From Idiomarina loihiensis (lineage in GTDB: Bacteria; Pseudomonadota; Gammaproteobacteria; Enterobacterales; Alteromonadaceae), in contig NZ_CP074112.1 in NCBI RefSeq assembly GCF_024584785.1, positions 2,728,001 to 2,792,000 on the forward strand: a stretch of DNA of 64,000 nucleotides. The letters run 5' to 3'. The notes under the pieces were generated by a model, which saw nothing but the letters and a program-made list of their open reading frames with translations, did not search any database and had not been told where the DNA came from. Both the position numbers and the translations under genes were made by a program. Below are positions 34,965 to 43,171 of this stretch, one piece after another; within the stretch, counting starts at the first letter, position 1, and the number at the start of each line of letters is the position of its first letter.

Positions 34965-36329
34965 CTAGGACAGCGGCCAATCGGCCGCATCGACATGATC
35001 TAGCTGGTGGTCAAACTGGTCGCCTTGCCAACGTTTGATGAACTCTTGCTGCGGGTCGTACTGGGCGGTTTGCTTGGCTAAATCGAACCAGCGATGGCCA
35101 CGAGGGTCCGCGCCAACTCCGGCTAGATATTGCCAATTACCCCAATTGGCAGCCACCTCATAATCCACCAGTTGTTGTTCAAAATAAGCAGCCCCGTAGC
35201 GCCAGTCCAATCCGAGCTCGTGTACGAGACAACTAGCCACCAACTGGCGTCCGCGATTGGACATGTAACCGGTTGCATTAAGCTGCTTCATGCAAGCGTT
35301 CACAATCGGAAAAGGGGTGTTGCCCTGGCACCATTTTTGAAATCTACCGGCGTAAAAACTGGTGCGCGATGGCCGTTGGCTGATCCCGGCAAAAGCAAAC
35401 AAGCGCTGCTGATAATGGCGTGCATACCAGTAAAAATACTCGCGCCACAGCAGCTCAAATAAGATCCAATAAGTATTATCGTTGGCACCTTGCTGAGCTT
35501 CATGAAGCCGCAACTGGGCTAATATTTGACGTGGTGAGAGCGAGCCGTTGGCTAACCAAGGTGAAAATTTGGTGGAATGGCTAAACTCATCTAAGCTATT
35601 GCGAGTTTGCTTGTAAGTTTGCGCATGAGCAGCGGCAAAGTAAGCTTGAAGATGTGTCAGGCCAGCTTCGCAACCGCCTTCAAATAAAGCCGTATCCGCC
35701 GGCGTGGTTGGCAGCTGCAAGTCCGTATAGGGCGCTAAACTAGCAGCTAGTTTAGCCAGCTGTGCTGGTGGCGGTGGTAAGCTTGCTGGCGCCGCCAAGG
35801 GCGTAGCAATAGCATCAATGAGGCGGTTACCAGCCGCGCCTTGTTCAAGTGCCTTTCTAAATTTAGAAAAACTGCTAGGAAAGGGCTGCAGCAAAGACGC
35901 TAGCTGAGCTTGTTCAAACAGCGAGTGAGTATGCTCTTGTACATAATCCAAAAACGGATAGCGCTGGCGCACAATATCCCAATATTGCTGCTCGTAATAG
36001 CCCGCCTGCTCACTACGGTACAGCACATCAACCCCACATTGACTAATCAGGCGGGCGATGGTTTCTAGCGGTGGACGATAACTTACCAACAGTTGCTGGC
36101 CCAGAGGTGCTAACTGTTGGTGTAGCTGTCGTAAACTCTGCTGTAAAAACTGCCAACGATGCTGGCCCATACTGCGTAAGCCATAACGATTTGGACTAAA
36201 CCACTTAGGGTTAACGCAGTAGACGCATATCAGCTGGTCTGTTTCAGTTGCAGCTAGGCGCAGCAACGAATGATCTTGCACTCGTAAATCGTGCTCAAAC
36301 CACATTAATCCCACTCGATGCTTTGCCAT
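34965..36329 (-). CDS. Cryptochrome/photolyase, DASH-type
   Basis: The 454-residue flavoprotein has the photolyase layout: an N-terminal Rossmann domain (VGLMWFEHDLRVQDHSLL) and a C-terminal FAD domain with TKFSPWLANGSLSPR, LLWREYFYWYARHY, YMSNRGRQLVAS and NWGNWQYLAGVGADPR. These motifs, particularly the last three, are typical of CRY-DASH proteins, which bind FAD and usually MTHF, repair pyrimidine dimers in single-stranded DNA and may act as blue-light sensors. It sits alone, convergent with the lipoprotein hydrolase. It lies 4.5 kb from the phytochrome cluster with the methionine genes between. Confidence 0.92.
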   Translation of the reverse strand: MAKHRVGLMWFEHDLRVQDHSLLRLAATETDQLICVYCVNPKWFSPNRYGLRSMGQHRWQFLQQSLRQLHQQLAPLGQQLLVSYRPPLETIARLISQCGVDVLYRSEQAGYYEQQYWDIVRQRYPFLDYVQEHTHSLFEQAQLASLLQPFPSSFSKFRKALEQGAAGNRLIDAIATPLAAPASLPPPPAQLAKLAASLAPYTDLQLPTTPADTALFEGGCEAGLTHLQAYFAAAHAQTYKQTRNSLDEFSHSTKFSPWLANGSLSPRQILAQLRLHEAQQGANDNTYWILFELLWREYFYWYARHYQQRLFAFAGISQRPSRTSFYAGRFQKWCQGNTPFPIVNACMKQLNATGYMSNRGRQLVASCLVHELGLDWRYGAAYFEQQLVDYEVAANWGNWQYLAGVGADPRGHRWFDLAKQTAQYDPQQEFIKRWQGDQFDHQLDHVDAADWPLS

Positions 36330-36368
36330 GCTTTACTTCACTCTTTAGACGAAGGTTTATGCTGGGTA

Positions 36369-37475
36369 TTAGTCTAAAGTTTGCAGCGCTGCTTTATTAA
36401 ATGCTGCCACTTCGTCAGCTCTGCCGGTGCGCATTTTGACCAACCACTGAGAGTCTTGCAGTAAAGCCCGGCCGACCGCAATCAGATCAAATTCTTGGTT
36501 GCCCATGCGTCTTACCAGCTCGTCAATACCAGACTTTTCTACCGCCGGCTTATCAGAGGCAAAGGTGCCGCTGATGAAATCTTCAGTGAGGCCGACGCTA
36601 CCCACCGAAATGGTAGGCTTACCGCTCAGTTTTTGCGTCCAGCCAGCCAGGTTTAGATCGGATCCAGCGAATTCCGGCTCCCAAAAACGGCGGGTTGATG
36701 CGTGAAAAATATCCACGCCAGCTGCTACTAAAAGATCCAATAATTGTTTTAATTGCTCTGGCGACTCCGCTAATTTTGCCTCATAGGCTTGTTGCTTCCA
36801 TTGCGAGAACCGAAACACAATAGCAAAATCTTCGCCAACGGCAGCCCGTACCGCTTGTACGACTTCGACGGCGAAGCGAGCGCGATTCGCTAGCGAACCA
36901 CCGTATTCGTCATCACGAATGTTGGTGCCTTCCCATAAAAATTGGTCAATCAAATAGCCATGCGCACCATGAATTTCAACCCCGTCAAAACCCACTGCTT
37001 TGGCATTGCGAGCGGCTTCAGCAAAGGCTTCGATGGCAGCTTTAATATCGCTTTTAGTCATAGCTACGCCGCTAGGTTTGCTTGGCGCAAATAACCCAGA
37101 AGGGCTGTAAGCCGGAGCCGCACCTTCGTGCTCAGGTTTACGAACCGCACCCACATGCCATAATTGCGGAATGATTTGGCCACCAGCCGCATGCACCGCA
37201 TCTACCACTTGTTTCCAGCCTGCTAGCGCGGCATCGCCGAACAACTGCGGCACATTAGGGAAGCCACTGGCACCAGCATGATTGATTTCGACACCTTCGG
37301 TGATGATCAAGCCAATTTCGCCTGCTGCGCGACGCTGATAATAGTCTGCGATGGCTTGGTTGGGGATATTGTTCGGTGCGAAACTACGGGTCATGGGAGC
37401 CATTGCAACGCGGTTACGTAAGGTTAAGCTTTTACAACTGAAGGGTTGCAATAACGGGGATAAATCTAAAGACAT
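36369..37475 (-). CDS. Old-yellow-enzyme family NADH:flavin oxidoreductase
   Basis: The 368-residue FMN enzyme is a TIM-barrel ene-reductase. LRNRVAMAPMTRS (FMN contact), PQLWHVGAVRK, DGVEIHGAHGYLIDQFLWEGTNIRDDEYGGSLANR (His-x-x-His/Asn pair and strongly conserved loop) and the C-terminal FDLIAVGRALLQD are family marks. It reduces activated double bonds; the natural substrate is unknown. The ATG at 37475 with AGGAG was chosen over a start eight codons earlier. It follows the photolyase-type gene's 5' end on the same strand, with its own ribosome site. Confidence 0.93.
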   Translation of the reverse strand: MSLDLSPLLQPFSCKSLTLRNRVAMAPMTRSFAPNNIPNQAIADYYQRRAAGEIGLIITEGVEINHAGASGFPNVPQLFGDAALAGWKQVVDAVHAAGGQIIPQLWHVGAVRKPEHEGAAPAYSPSGLFAPSKPSGVAMTKSDIKAAIEAFAEAARNAKAVGFDGVEIHGAHGYLIDQFLWEGTNIRDDEYGGSLANRARFAVEVVQAVRAAVGEDFAIVFRFSQWKQQAYEAKLAESPEQLKQLLDLLVAAGVDIFHASTRRFWEPEFAGSDLNLAGWTQKLSGKPTISVGSVGLTEDFISGTFASDKPAVEKSGIDELVRRMGNQEFDLIAVGRALLQDSQWLVKMRTGRADEVAAFNKAALQTLD

Positions 37476-37549
37476 GGTAACTCCTGTTAAGACAGACAAC
37501 GCAGCACATCACAGTGCTGCGTCTAAATGAGCAAATACTTGTGTGAGAA

Positions 37550-38377
37550 CTAGAAAATGTAGATAAAACCTACGCCTAGCTCAGCTTCGTAGTCGTTGCG
37601 AGTGATTGGGCTGTCTTTGATGTCACCAACATAGTGTTCGTACAGCCCCTCAACAAAGACTAACCAGTTTTCGTTGATATAAGTACGATAATTGTAGTGT
37701 AAGCCGATTGAGCGCATACCGCTACTGTAGGATGCTTGAGCTAACCCAGAAGCAGCCGCTTGTGCGGCGTTGATACCAAAATCTTGGTTGGCGCGATCGC
37801 TATCTTGGTACACGGCTACTAGCGACAACTCATTTCCGGTACCGTCTCGCTGATCACCAAAGCGAGTACCTACGCCAAAAATACCTAGGTTACCATCTTC
37901 GCTGGCAATCACACGGCCGTCTAACCAGTAACGCCAATCGGCATCAAAGGCGCGGCGTGCTTGTAGCACAAATTCAGCGCCTTCATCAGAATCGCCTAGG
38001 CCATTGAGGTAGCCTTTGTCAGAATCAGCTTCTTCACGACCTTCATCAAAACCAATGGTTGCTTCAAATAGCCAAGTGTCAGCACGTAAGCCGCGCCAAC
38101 CGATGGCTTCACCCGCAAAGTAGAAAATATCATTTCCACGGCGCCATTGCACGGCCCCTGCTGGGTCCACTTCTAAACCAAATTCATCTGAGCCCTCGTA
38201 TGCTGACTCGTATTCAACTCCAGCACCTAAGCCAATGGCCCAGCCATCTTGACCTTTGGTGAAATCATCTAAGGATGGCAAAGGTACTAATGCTGCTTGG
38301 CTATCTTGTGCCAGTGCAGTCGAATTGACACCTGCTAACAACGCTAAGGGCAATAAGATTGCTGAAAGCTTTTTCAT
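37550..38377 (-). CDS. MipA/OmpV family outer-membrane protein
   Basis: The 275-residue protein begins MKKLSAILLPLALLAGVNSTALA, a clear signal peptide. GWAIGLGAGVEYESAYEGSDEF and the C-terminal YEAELGVGFIYIF (terminal Phe) are typical of MipA/OmpV barrels. MipA scaffolds murein enzymes in E. coli, but most relatives are undefined. The frame is open for 50 codons upstream; the start at 38377 was chosen because of AGGAGAG and the signal peptide. The 187-base gap to the NRAMP-like gene must hold divergent promoters; none is clear. Confidence 0.88.
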   Translation of the reverse strand: MKKLSAILLPLALLAGVNSTALAQDSQAALVPLPSLDDFTKGQDGWAIGLGAGVEYESAYEGSDEFGLEVDPAGAVQWRRGNDIFYFAGEAIGWRGLRADTWLFEATIGFDEGREEADSDKGYLNGLGDSDEGAEFVLQARRAFDADWRYWLDGRVIASEDGNLGIFGVGTRFGDQRDGTGNELSLVAVYQDSDRANQDFGINAAQAAASGLAQASYSSGMRSIGLHYNYRTYINENWLVFVEGLYEHYVGDIKDSPITRNDYEAELGVGFIYIF

Positions 38378-38564
38378 GGAGCCTCTCCTAAACAGGTTTA
38401 ATTGCCCATAAGTACGTATAGCTGTTGGTAGCAGATCTGTCATGCCAATAAAAAGTGAGTTAGGAGATGGCTGCAACGAAGCAAACTTGAGGCTCGGCCA
38501 ATTGGTGGTAATATCCTTATCAGTCATTCTCCCTAGTCATTAGCATAATAATAAGATACCTATC

Positions 38565-39803
38565 ATGACGCAGATCACACAATCATCACGGTTACGGGCG
38601 CTAGGCCCAGGAGTTATCTTGGCCGCCGCCGCAGTTGGGGCTTCGCATTTAGTTGCTTCAACCCAGGCGGGGGCTTTGTTTGGTTGGCAGCTGTGGTGGG
38701 TGATTTTGCTGGTTAATGTACTTAAATATCCGTTTTTCCGTTTTGCTGTGTCTTATACCTTGCAACACAACGAAAGCCTGATCAGCGGCTATTATCGGCA
38801 AGGGCCATGGTATTTATGGGCCTTTACGCTGCTTAATGTTATCGCGGCGGTGGTGAATACCGCTGGGGTGTTGTTACTTACTGCGACCTTGTTGCAGTTA
38901 TTTATTCCAAGTTTATCGGTGCCGGTTTTGTGTTGGTTGATTCTAGTCAACAGTTGGCTGATTTTATTGGGTAGCCAGTACCGAGCGCTGGATCGCATCG
39001 CCAAATGGATCATGGCGATTTTGAGTCTTGCTACGCTGGTTGCGGTCATGATTGCCTTGGTGAATGCCACTCCGCCCCCTGCGGACTTTGTGGCGCCATC
39101 ACCCTGGAGCCTGGCGGCGATCGCTTTTTTAGTAGCCATGATGGGTTGGATGCCGGTCCCTATTGAGCTGTCGGCGATTAATTCATTATGGCTGCGCAGC
39201 AAACAAAAACTGACTCAGGTAACCCTCAAGCACGGCTTATTTGATTTTAACCTGGGCTATTGGGTGACGGCTTTGCTGGCGCTTTTGTTCCTAGCGTTGG
39301 GAGCCTTAGTGCAATATGGCACTGCTCAACCTATTGCCATGGCCGGCAGCCAATTCGCTGCTCAGTTTGTTAGCTTGTACGGGGCAACGATTGGCAAGTG
39401 GTCGGAATACTTGGTAGGAGCTATTGCCTTCCTGTGTATGTTTGGTACCACCCTAGCGGTTCTCGATGGCTATGCCCGTACCCTGCGTGAGAGTTTTCGT
39501 ATCATGGTGCCAGCCTCGCCGAGCAACAAAGAGACCACCGTTGGCGAATCACTCACCGTTTGGATTGTAGGCCAATCCATAGCTGGGATGTTGGTGATTC
39601 TTTACTTTAAAAGTGCGCTCGGCCCGATGCTAACCTTTGCCATGACGTTGGCATTTCTAACCACGCCATTTTTTGCTTGGCTCAACTTTAAGTTAGCGCA
39701 ACGCAAACCTTTATCCTTGGCAATGCGACTTTATGCTTGGCTGGGGTTATTGTATTTGATTGGTTTTGCGCTGGCCTATGTGTATTACTTGGTCGCCCTG
39801 TAA
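38565..39803 (+). CDS. NRAMP-superfamily transporter, atypical
   Basis: The 412-residue protein has about 11 membrane helices. LGPGVILAAAAVGASHLVAST in helix 1 and MMGWMPVPIELSA in helix 6 match the NRAMP superfamily. The metal-binding DPGN of canonical Mn/Fe transporters is GPGV here, with the Asp missing, so the ion specificity is not that of MntH; related proteins (NRMTs) carry magnesium, and some members are of unknown substrate. It stands between two divergent or tandem genes with no metal regulator nearby. Confidence 0.82.
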   Translation: MTQITQSSRLRALGPGVILAAAAVGASHLVASTQAGALFGWQLWWVILLVNVLKYPFFRFAVSYTLQHNESLISGYYRQGPWYLWAFTLLNVIAAVVNTAGVLLLTATLLQLFIPSLSVPVLCWLILVNSWLILLGSQYRALDRIAKWIMAILSLATLVAVMIALVNATPPPADFVAPSPWSLAAIAFLVAMMGWMPVPIELSAINSLWLRSKQKLTQVTLKHGLFDFNLGYWVTALLALLFLALGALVQYGTAQPIAMAGSQFAAQFVSLYGATIGKWSEYLVGAIAFLCMFGTTLAVLDGYARTLRESFRIMVPASPSNKETTVGESLTVWIVGQSIAGMLVILYFKSALGPMLTFAMTLAFLTTPFFAWLNFKLAQRKPLSLAMRLYAWLGLLYLIGFALAYVYYLVAL

Positions 39804-39852
39804 AGCTCATGGTGGTCTTGAAAAACAGTCCGTTGAGCTCAGTTCGCTTGAG

Positions 39853-39880
39853 TTGTGTGGCCTGAACGAATAACTATAAC
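39853..39880 (+). promoter_or_regulatory. Sigma-70 promoter of the propeller-amidohydrolase gene
   Basis: TTGTGT (39853-39858), a 16-base spacer and TATAAC (39875-39880) lie 52 bases before the ATG. Confidence 0.55.
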
Positions 39881-39932
39881 CTGAGCTGCTTGTCATCAAG
39901 CGGCATTGGACGAACAACAAAGGTGCTTATCT

Positions 39933-42900
39933 ATGAAAACATTATCAACGCTGGCCCTTGCCGTTAGCGTGGCTTTATCTTTCTCTGCGCAGGCGCAAAC
40001 TGAGCAGGGCTGGGATGTAAGCAATCCGCAAGGTGAATTTAAAGACATCCAGATCAAGACCACCGAAGGTACTTGGATGAACGTTGATATGAGCCCTGAT
40101 GGCAAGTATATCCTGTTCGATATGCTTGGTGATATTTACCGAATTCCAGCAACTGGCGGTGATGCAGAGCTATTAATAGGCGGTATTGCTTGGCATATGC
40201 AGCCGGTGTATTCGCCAGATGGCAACTACATTGCTTTTACGTCTGATGCCGATGGTGGTGACAACATTTGGGTGATGAATGCTGATGGTAGCAATCCTCG
40301 ACAAGTCACCGATGAAACCTTTCGCTTGCTCAACAGCCCGGCCTGGAGCCCTGATGGGGAGTTTATTGTGGCGCGTAAGCACTTTACCGCAAGCCGCTCG
40401 CTCGGTGCCGGCGAAGTTTGGATGTACCACCGCTCTGGTGGTTCGGGCGTGATGCTAACTGAGCGCCCGAACGATCAAAAAGATCTCGGTGAACCAGCAT
40501 TTTCGCCGGATGGCCGATATATTTATTTCTCCCAAGATGATACGCCCGGTAAAACTTTCCACTACAGCAAAGACTCGTTGGAAGGCATTTATAAAATTAA
40601 ACGTTATGACCGTGAAACGGGCGCTATTGAAGTGATTCTGGGCGGTGCTGGTGGGGCTATTCGACCTACGCCATCGCCAGATGGTAACTACTTGGCTTAC
40701 ATTAAGCGCGAAGACTTTAATAGCGTGTTGTATTTGTATGACTTACGCTCAGGCGAACAGACTCGTTTGTACAGTCAGTTGGATCGGGACATGCAAGAAA
40801 CTTGGGCCATTCATGGGGTTTATCCCACCATGGATTGGAGCCCAGACGGTAACAAAATAGTCTTCTGGGCGGACGGCAAAATCATGCAGCTTGATGTTGC
40901 CAGCCGTAGCACTCGAGTTGTTCCTTTTAGTGTTGAAACCACCAAGAAAGTCCAGAATGCCCTGCGCTTTGAACAAAACATCGACCAGGATCAGTTCCGG
41001 GTAAAAATGCTACGGATGGTGCAAGTGGCCCCTAATGCCAAGCAGGTTGTGTACGAAGCTTTAGGTAAACTCTATGTGCGCAACCTACCCAATGGCGAGC
41101 CGAAGCGACTCACGGATCGCGAGGGTGCGTGGGAGCTGTATCCAAGCTACTCGCGTGACGGTAGTAAACTGGTTTATGCCACTTGGGATGACCAGCAACA
41201 GGGGCAGTTGATTGTCCGTGACTTACGCTCAGGCAAGGAAGCTGTGTTACCTACGGGTACCGGTAAATTTGTCGAACCCGTGTTTAGCCCAGATGGGCAA
41301 GCTGTGGTGTATCGCAAGTTACGCGGTGGCTATATCACACCAGACACCTATGGCTTAAATCCTGGGGTGTATCATGTATCTTTGAACGACGCTCAAGCGC
41401 AGCCGCAGTTGGTGAGTAAAAATGGCAGTTCACCGCAATTTGGCGCTCGTAGCGATCGCTTGTATCTAATGGCTTATAGTGGCAGCCCAGCGCTTATCAG
41501 TGTGGACTTAACCACCAAAGAGCAACGCACGCTCTACACCGCCGAGCATGCTACTGAATTTAGAGTGTCACCTGATGGTCAGCATTTAGCCTTTGCTGAA
41601 CGCTTTAAGGTTTTTGTGACGCCGTTTGTGGAGCGTGGCGCGGCGATTAAAATTGGCCCCAACGATAAACAGTTCCCGGTCGAGCAGTTATCGGTACGAG
41701 CGGGCGAGAATATTTCTTGGGCTGGTGATGGTGGGGCGCTTTACTGGTCGTTAGGGCCAGAGCTTTACCATGCCTCGGTTGCTGGCTTGTTTGGCATCGA
41801 TGATGTCAGCGGGTTCGAGCAAGTCGCTAACGGTTTAGACATTAGCTTTGTTGCCGATGCTGCCATTCATGACGACACCGTCGCTTTTGTCGGTGGGCAA
41901 GTGATCACCATGGCCGGTGATAAAGTGATTGAGAATGGCACCGTTGTTGTCACTGGCAATAAAATTGTCGCGGTGGGGCCTAGTGCTGATGTGCAAGTGC
42001 CAGCGGGTGCCACTATCATAGATACAAAGGGCAAAACGGTCATGCCTGGGCTATTTGATGGACACGCACACGGGCCGCAAGGCGACAACGAGATCATTCC
42101 CGAACAAAACTGGAAAACTTATGCCACGTTGGCATTTGGGGTGACTTCAATTCATGACCCTTCTAATGATACCAGTGAGATTTTTGCGGCGAGCGAGTTA
42201 CAGAAAGCGGGCTTGATTGCGGCGCCACGAACCTTCTCAACCGGGACGATTTTGTACGGAGCCAATGGCCCTGGGTACACGGCTCACGTGGACAACTTGG
42301 ATGATGCTAAGTTTCATCTTGAGCGCTTGAAAAAAGTCGGGGCGTTTTCAGTAAAAAGCTACAACCAGCCCCGTCGAAATCAGCGTCAACAGATTATTCA
42401 AGCAGGCCGCGAACTAGAGATGATGGTGGTGCCAGAAGGTGGCTCCTTATTGCAGCATAACCTGAGCATGATTGCCGATGGGCATACCACCGTTGAGCAT
42501 TCTATTCCGATTGCTAAAGTCTATGATGATATCAAACAGTTCTGGAGCCAAACCGAAGTGAACTATACGCCTACCTTAGGGGTGGCGTACGGTGGTATTT
42601 GGGGTGAGAACTATTGGTATGCAGAAACCGACGTTTGGCGTCATCCCAAGTTGGCTAAGTTTGTGCCGCAGCCGGCTCTGGTCAGCTCGGTGCGACGCGA
42701 AAAAGCCCCGCATAATCACTACAATCACTTTAATAACGCTGATGTAGCTAAGCAGCTACAAGATTTGGGCGTGGATGTGGTTGCTGGCGCCCATGGTCAG
42801 CGCGAAGGTCTAGCGCAACATTGGGAAATTTGGATGATGGCACAAGGCGGTATGACGCCTTTGCAGGCGTTAGCTACCGCCACCATTAATCCGGCCAAAG

Positions 42901-43103
42901 AGTTTGGCATGGCCAACTACCTAGGTTCGCTAGAGCAGGGCAAATTGGCGGACATCATCGTCATTGATGGCGACCCGTTACAGGATATTAGGGTGACGGA
43001 TCGCGTGACTCATACCATGGTGAATGGCCGCTTGTACGATGCCGAAACCATGCATCAGTTGGTTCCTAAAGCAGCGCCGCGGAAGGCCTTCTTCTGGGAA
43101 TAA
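39933..43103 (+). CDS. Exported TolB-like beta-propeller fused to amidohydrolase
   Basis: The 1056-residue protein has a signal peptide (MKTLSTLALAVSVALSFSAQA). The first two thirds are WD40/TolB-type propeller repeats with recurring FSPDG/WSPDG motifs (for example DMSPDGKYILF, VYSPDGNYIAF, AFSPDGRYIYF). The last third is an amidohydrolase: VMPGLFDGHAHG (metal-binding HxH), VEHSIP, AGAHGQREG and LGSLEQGKLADIIVIDGDP. Such fusions occur in marine gammaproteobacteria and probably degrade peptides or cyclic amides in the periplasm; the substrate is unknown. The ATG with AAAGG upstream was chosen over an in-frame TTG at 39906. A terminator follows. Confidence 0.93.
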   Translation: MKTLSTLALAVSVALSFSAQAQTEQGWDVSNPQGEFKDIQIKTTEGTWMNVDMSPDGKYILFDMLGDIYRIPATGGDAELLIGGIAWHMQPVYSPDGNYIAFTSDADGGDNIWVMNADGSNPRQVTDETFRLLNSPAWSPDGEFIVARKHFTASRSLGAGEVWMYHRSGGSGVMLTERPNDQKDLGEPAFSPDGRYIYFSQDDTPGKTFHYSKDSLEGIYKIKRYDRETGAIEVILGGAGGAIRPTPSPDGNYLAYIKREDFNSVLYLYDLRSGEQTRLYSQLDRDMQETWAIHGVYPTMDWSPDGNKIVFWADGKIMQLDVASRSTRVVPFSVETTKKVQNALRFEQNIDQDQFRVKMLRMVQVAPNAKQVVYEALGKLYVRNLPNGEPKRLTDREGAWELYPSYSRDGSKLVYATWDDQQQGQLIVRDLRSGKEAVLPTGTGKFVEPVFSPDGQAVVYRKLRGGYITPDTYGLNPGVYHVSLNDAQAQPQLVSKNGSSPQFGARSDRLYLMAYSGSPALISVDLTTKEQRTLYTAEHATEFRVSPDGQHLAFAERFKVFVTPFVERGAAIKIGPNDKQFPVEQLSVRAGENISWAGDGGALYWSLGPELYHASVAGLFGIDDVSGFEQVANGLDISFVADAAIHDDTVAFVGGQVITMAGDKVIENGTVVVTGNKIVAVGPSADVQVPAGATIIDTKGKTVMPGLFDGHAHGPQGDNEIIPEQNWKTYATLAFGVTSIHDPSNDTSEIFAASELQKAGLIAAPRTFSTGTILYGANGPGYTAHVDNLDDAKFHLERLKKVGAFSVKSYNQPRRNQRQQIIQAGRELEMMVVPEGGSLLQHNLSMIADGHTTVEHSIPIAKVYDDIKQFWSQTEVNYTPTLGVAYGGIWGENYWYAETDVWRHPKLAKFVPQPALVSSVRREKAPHNHYNHFNNADVAKQLQDLGVDVVAGAHGQREGLAQHWEIWMMAQGGMTPLQALATATINPAKEFGMANYLGSLEQGKLADIIVIDGDPLQDIRVTDRVTHTMVNGRLYDAETMHQLVPKAAPRKAFFWE

Positions 43104-43122
43104 CCGGTAATCGAAAATAAGC

Positions 43123-43164
43123 AAAAAACCCCGCTTTACCTGACCGGTGTAGCGGGGTTTTTTT
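43123..43164. terminator. Bidirectional terminator
   Basis: AAAAAACCCCGCT (43123-43135) pairs with AGCGGGGTTTTTT (43151-43163) around a 15-base loop, with T-runs on both strands. It serves the amidohydrolase gene and the convergent M48 protease gene. Confidence 0.92.
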
Positions 43165-43171
43165 ATAGCTA

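Noticed and set aside
38792-39202. 136-codon open frame antisense to the NRAMP-like gene
   Set aside because: The opposite strand encodes membrane helices with clear family motifs; the antisense product has no recognisable pattern.
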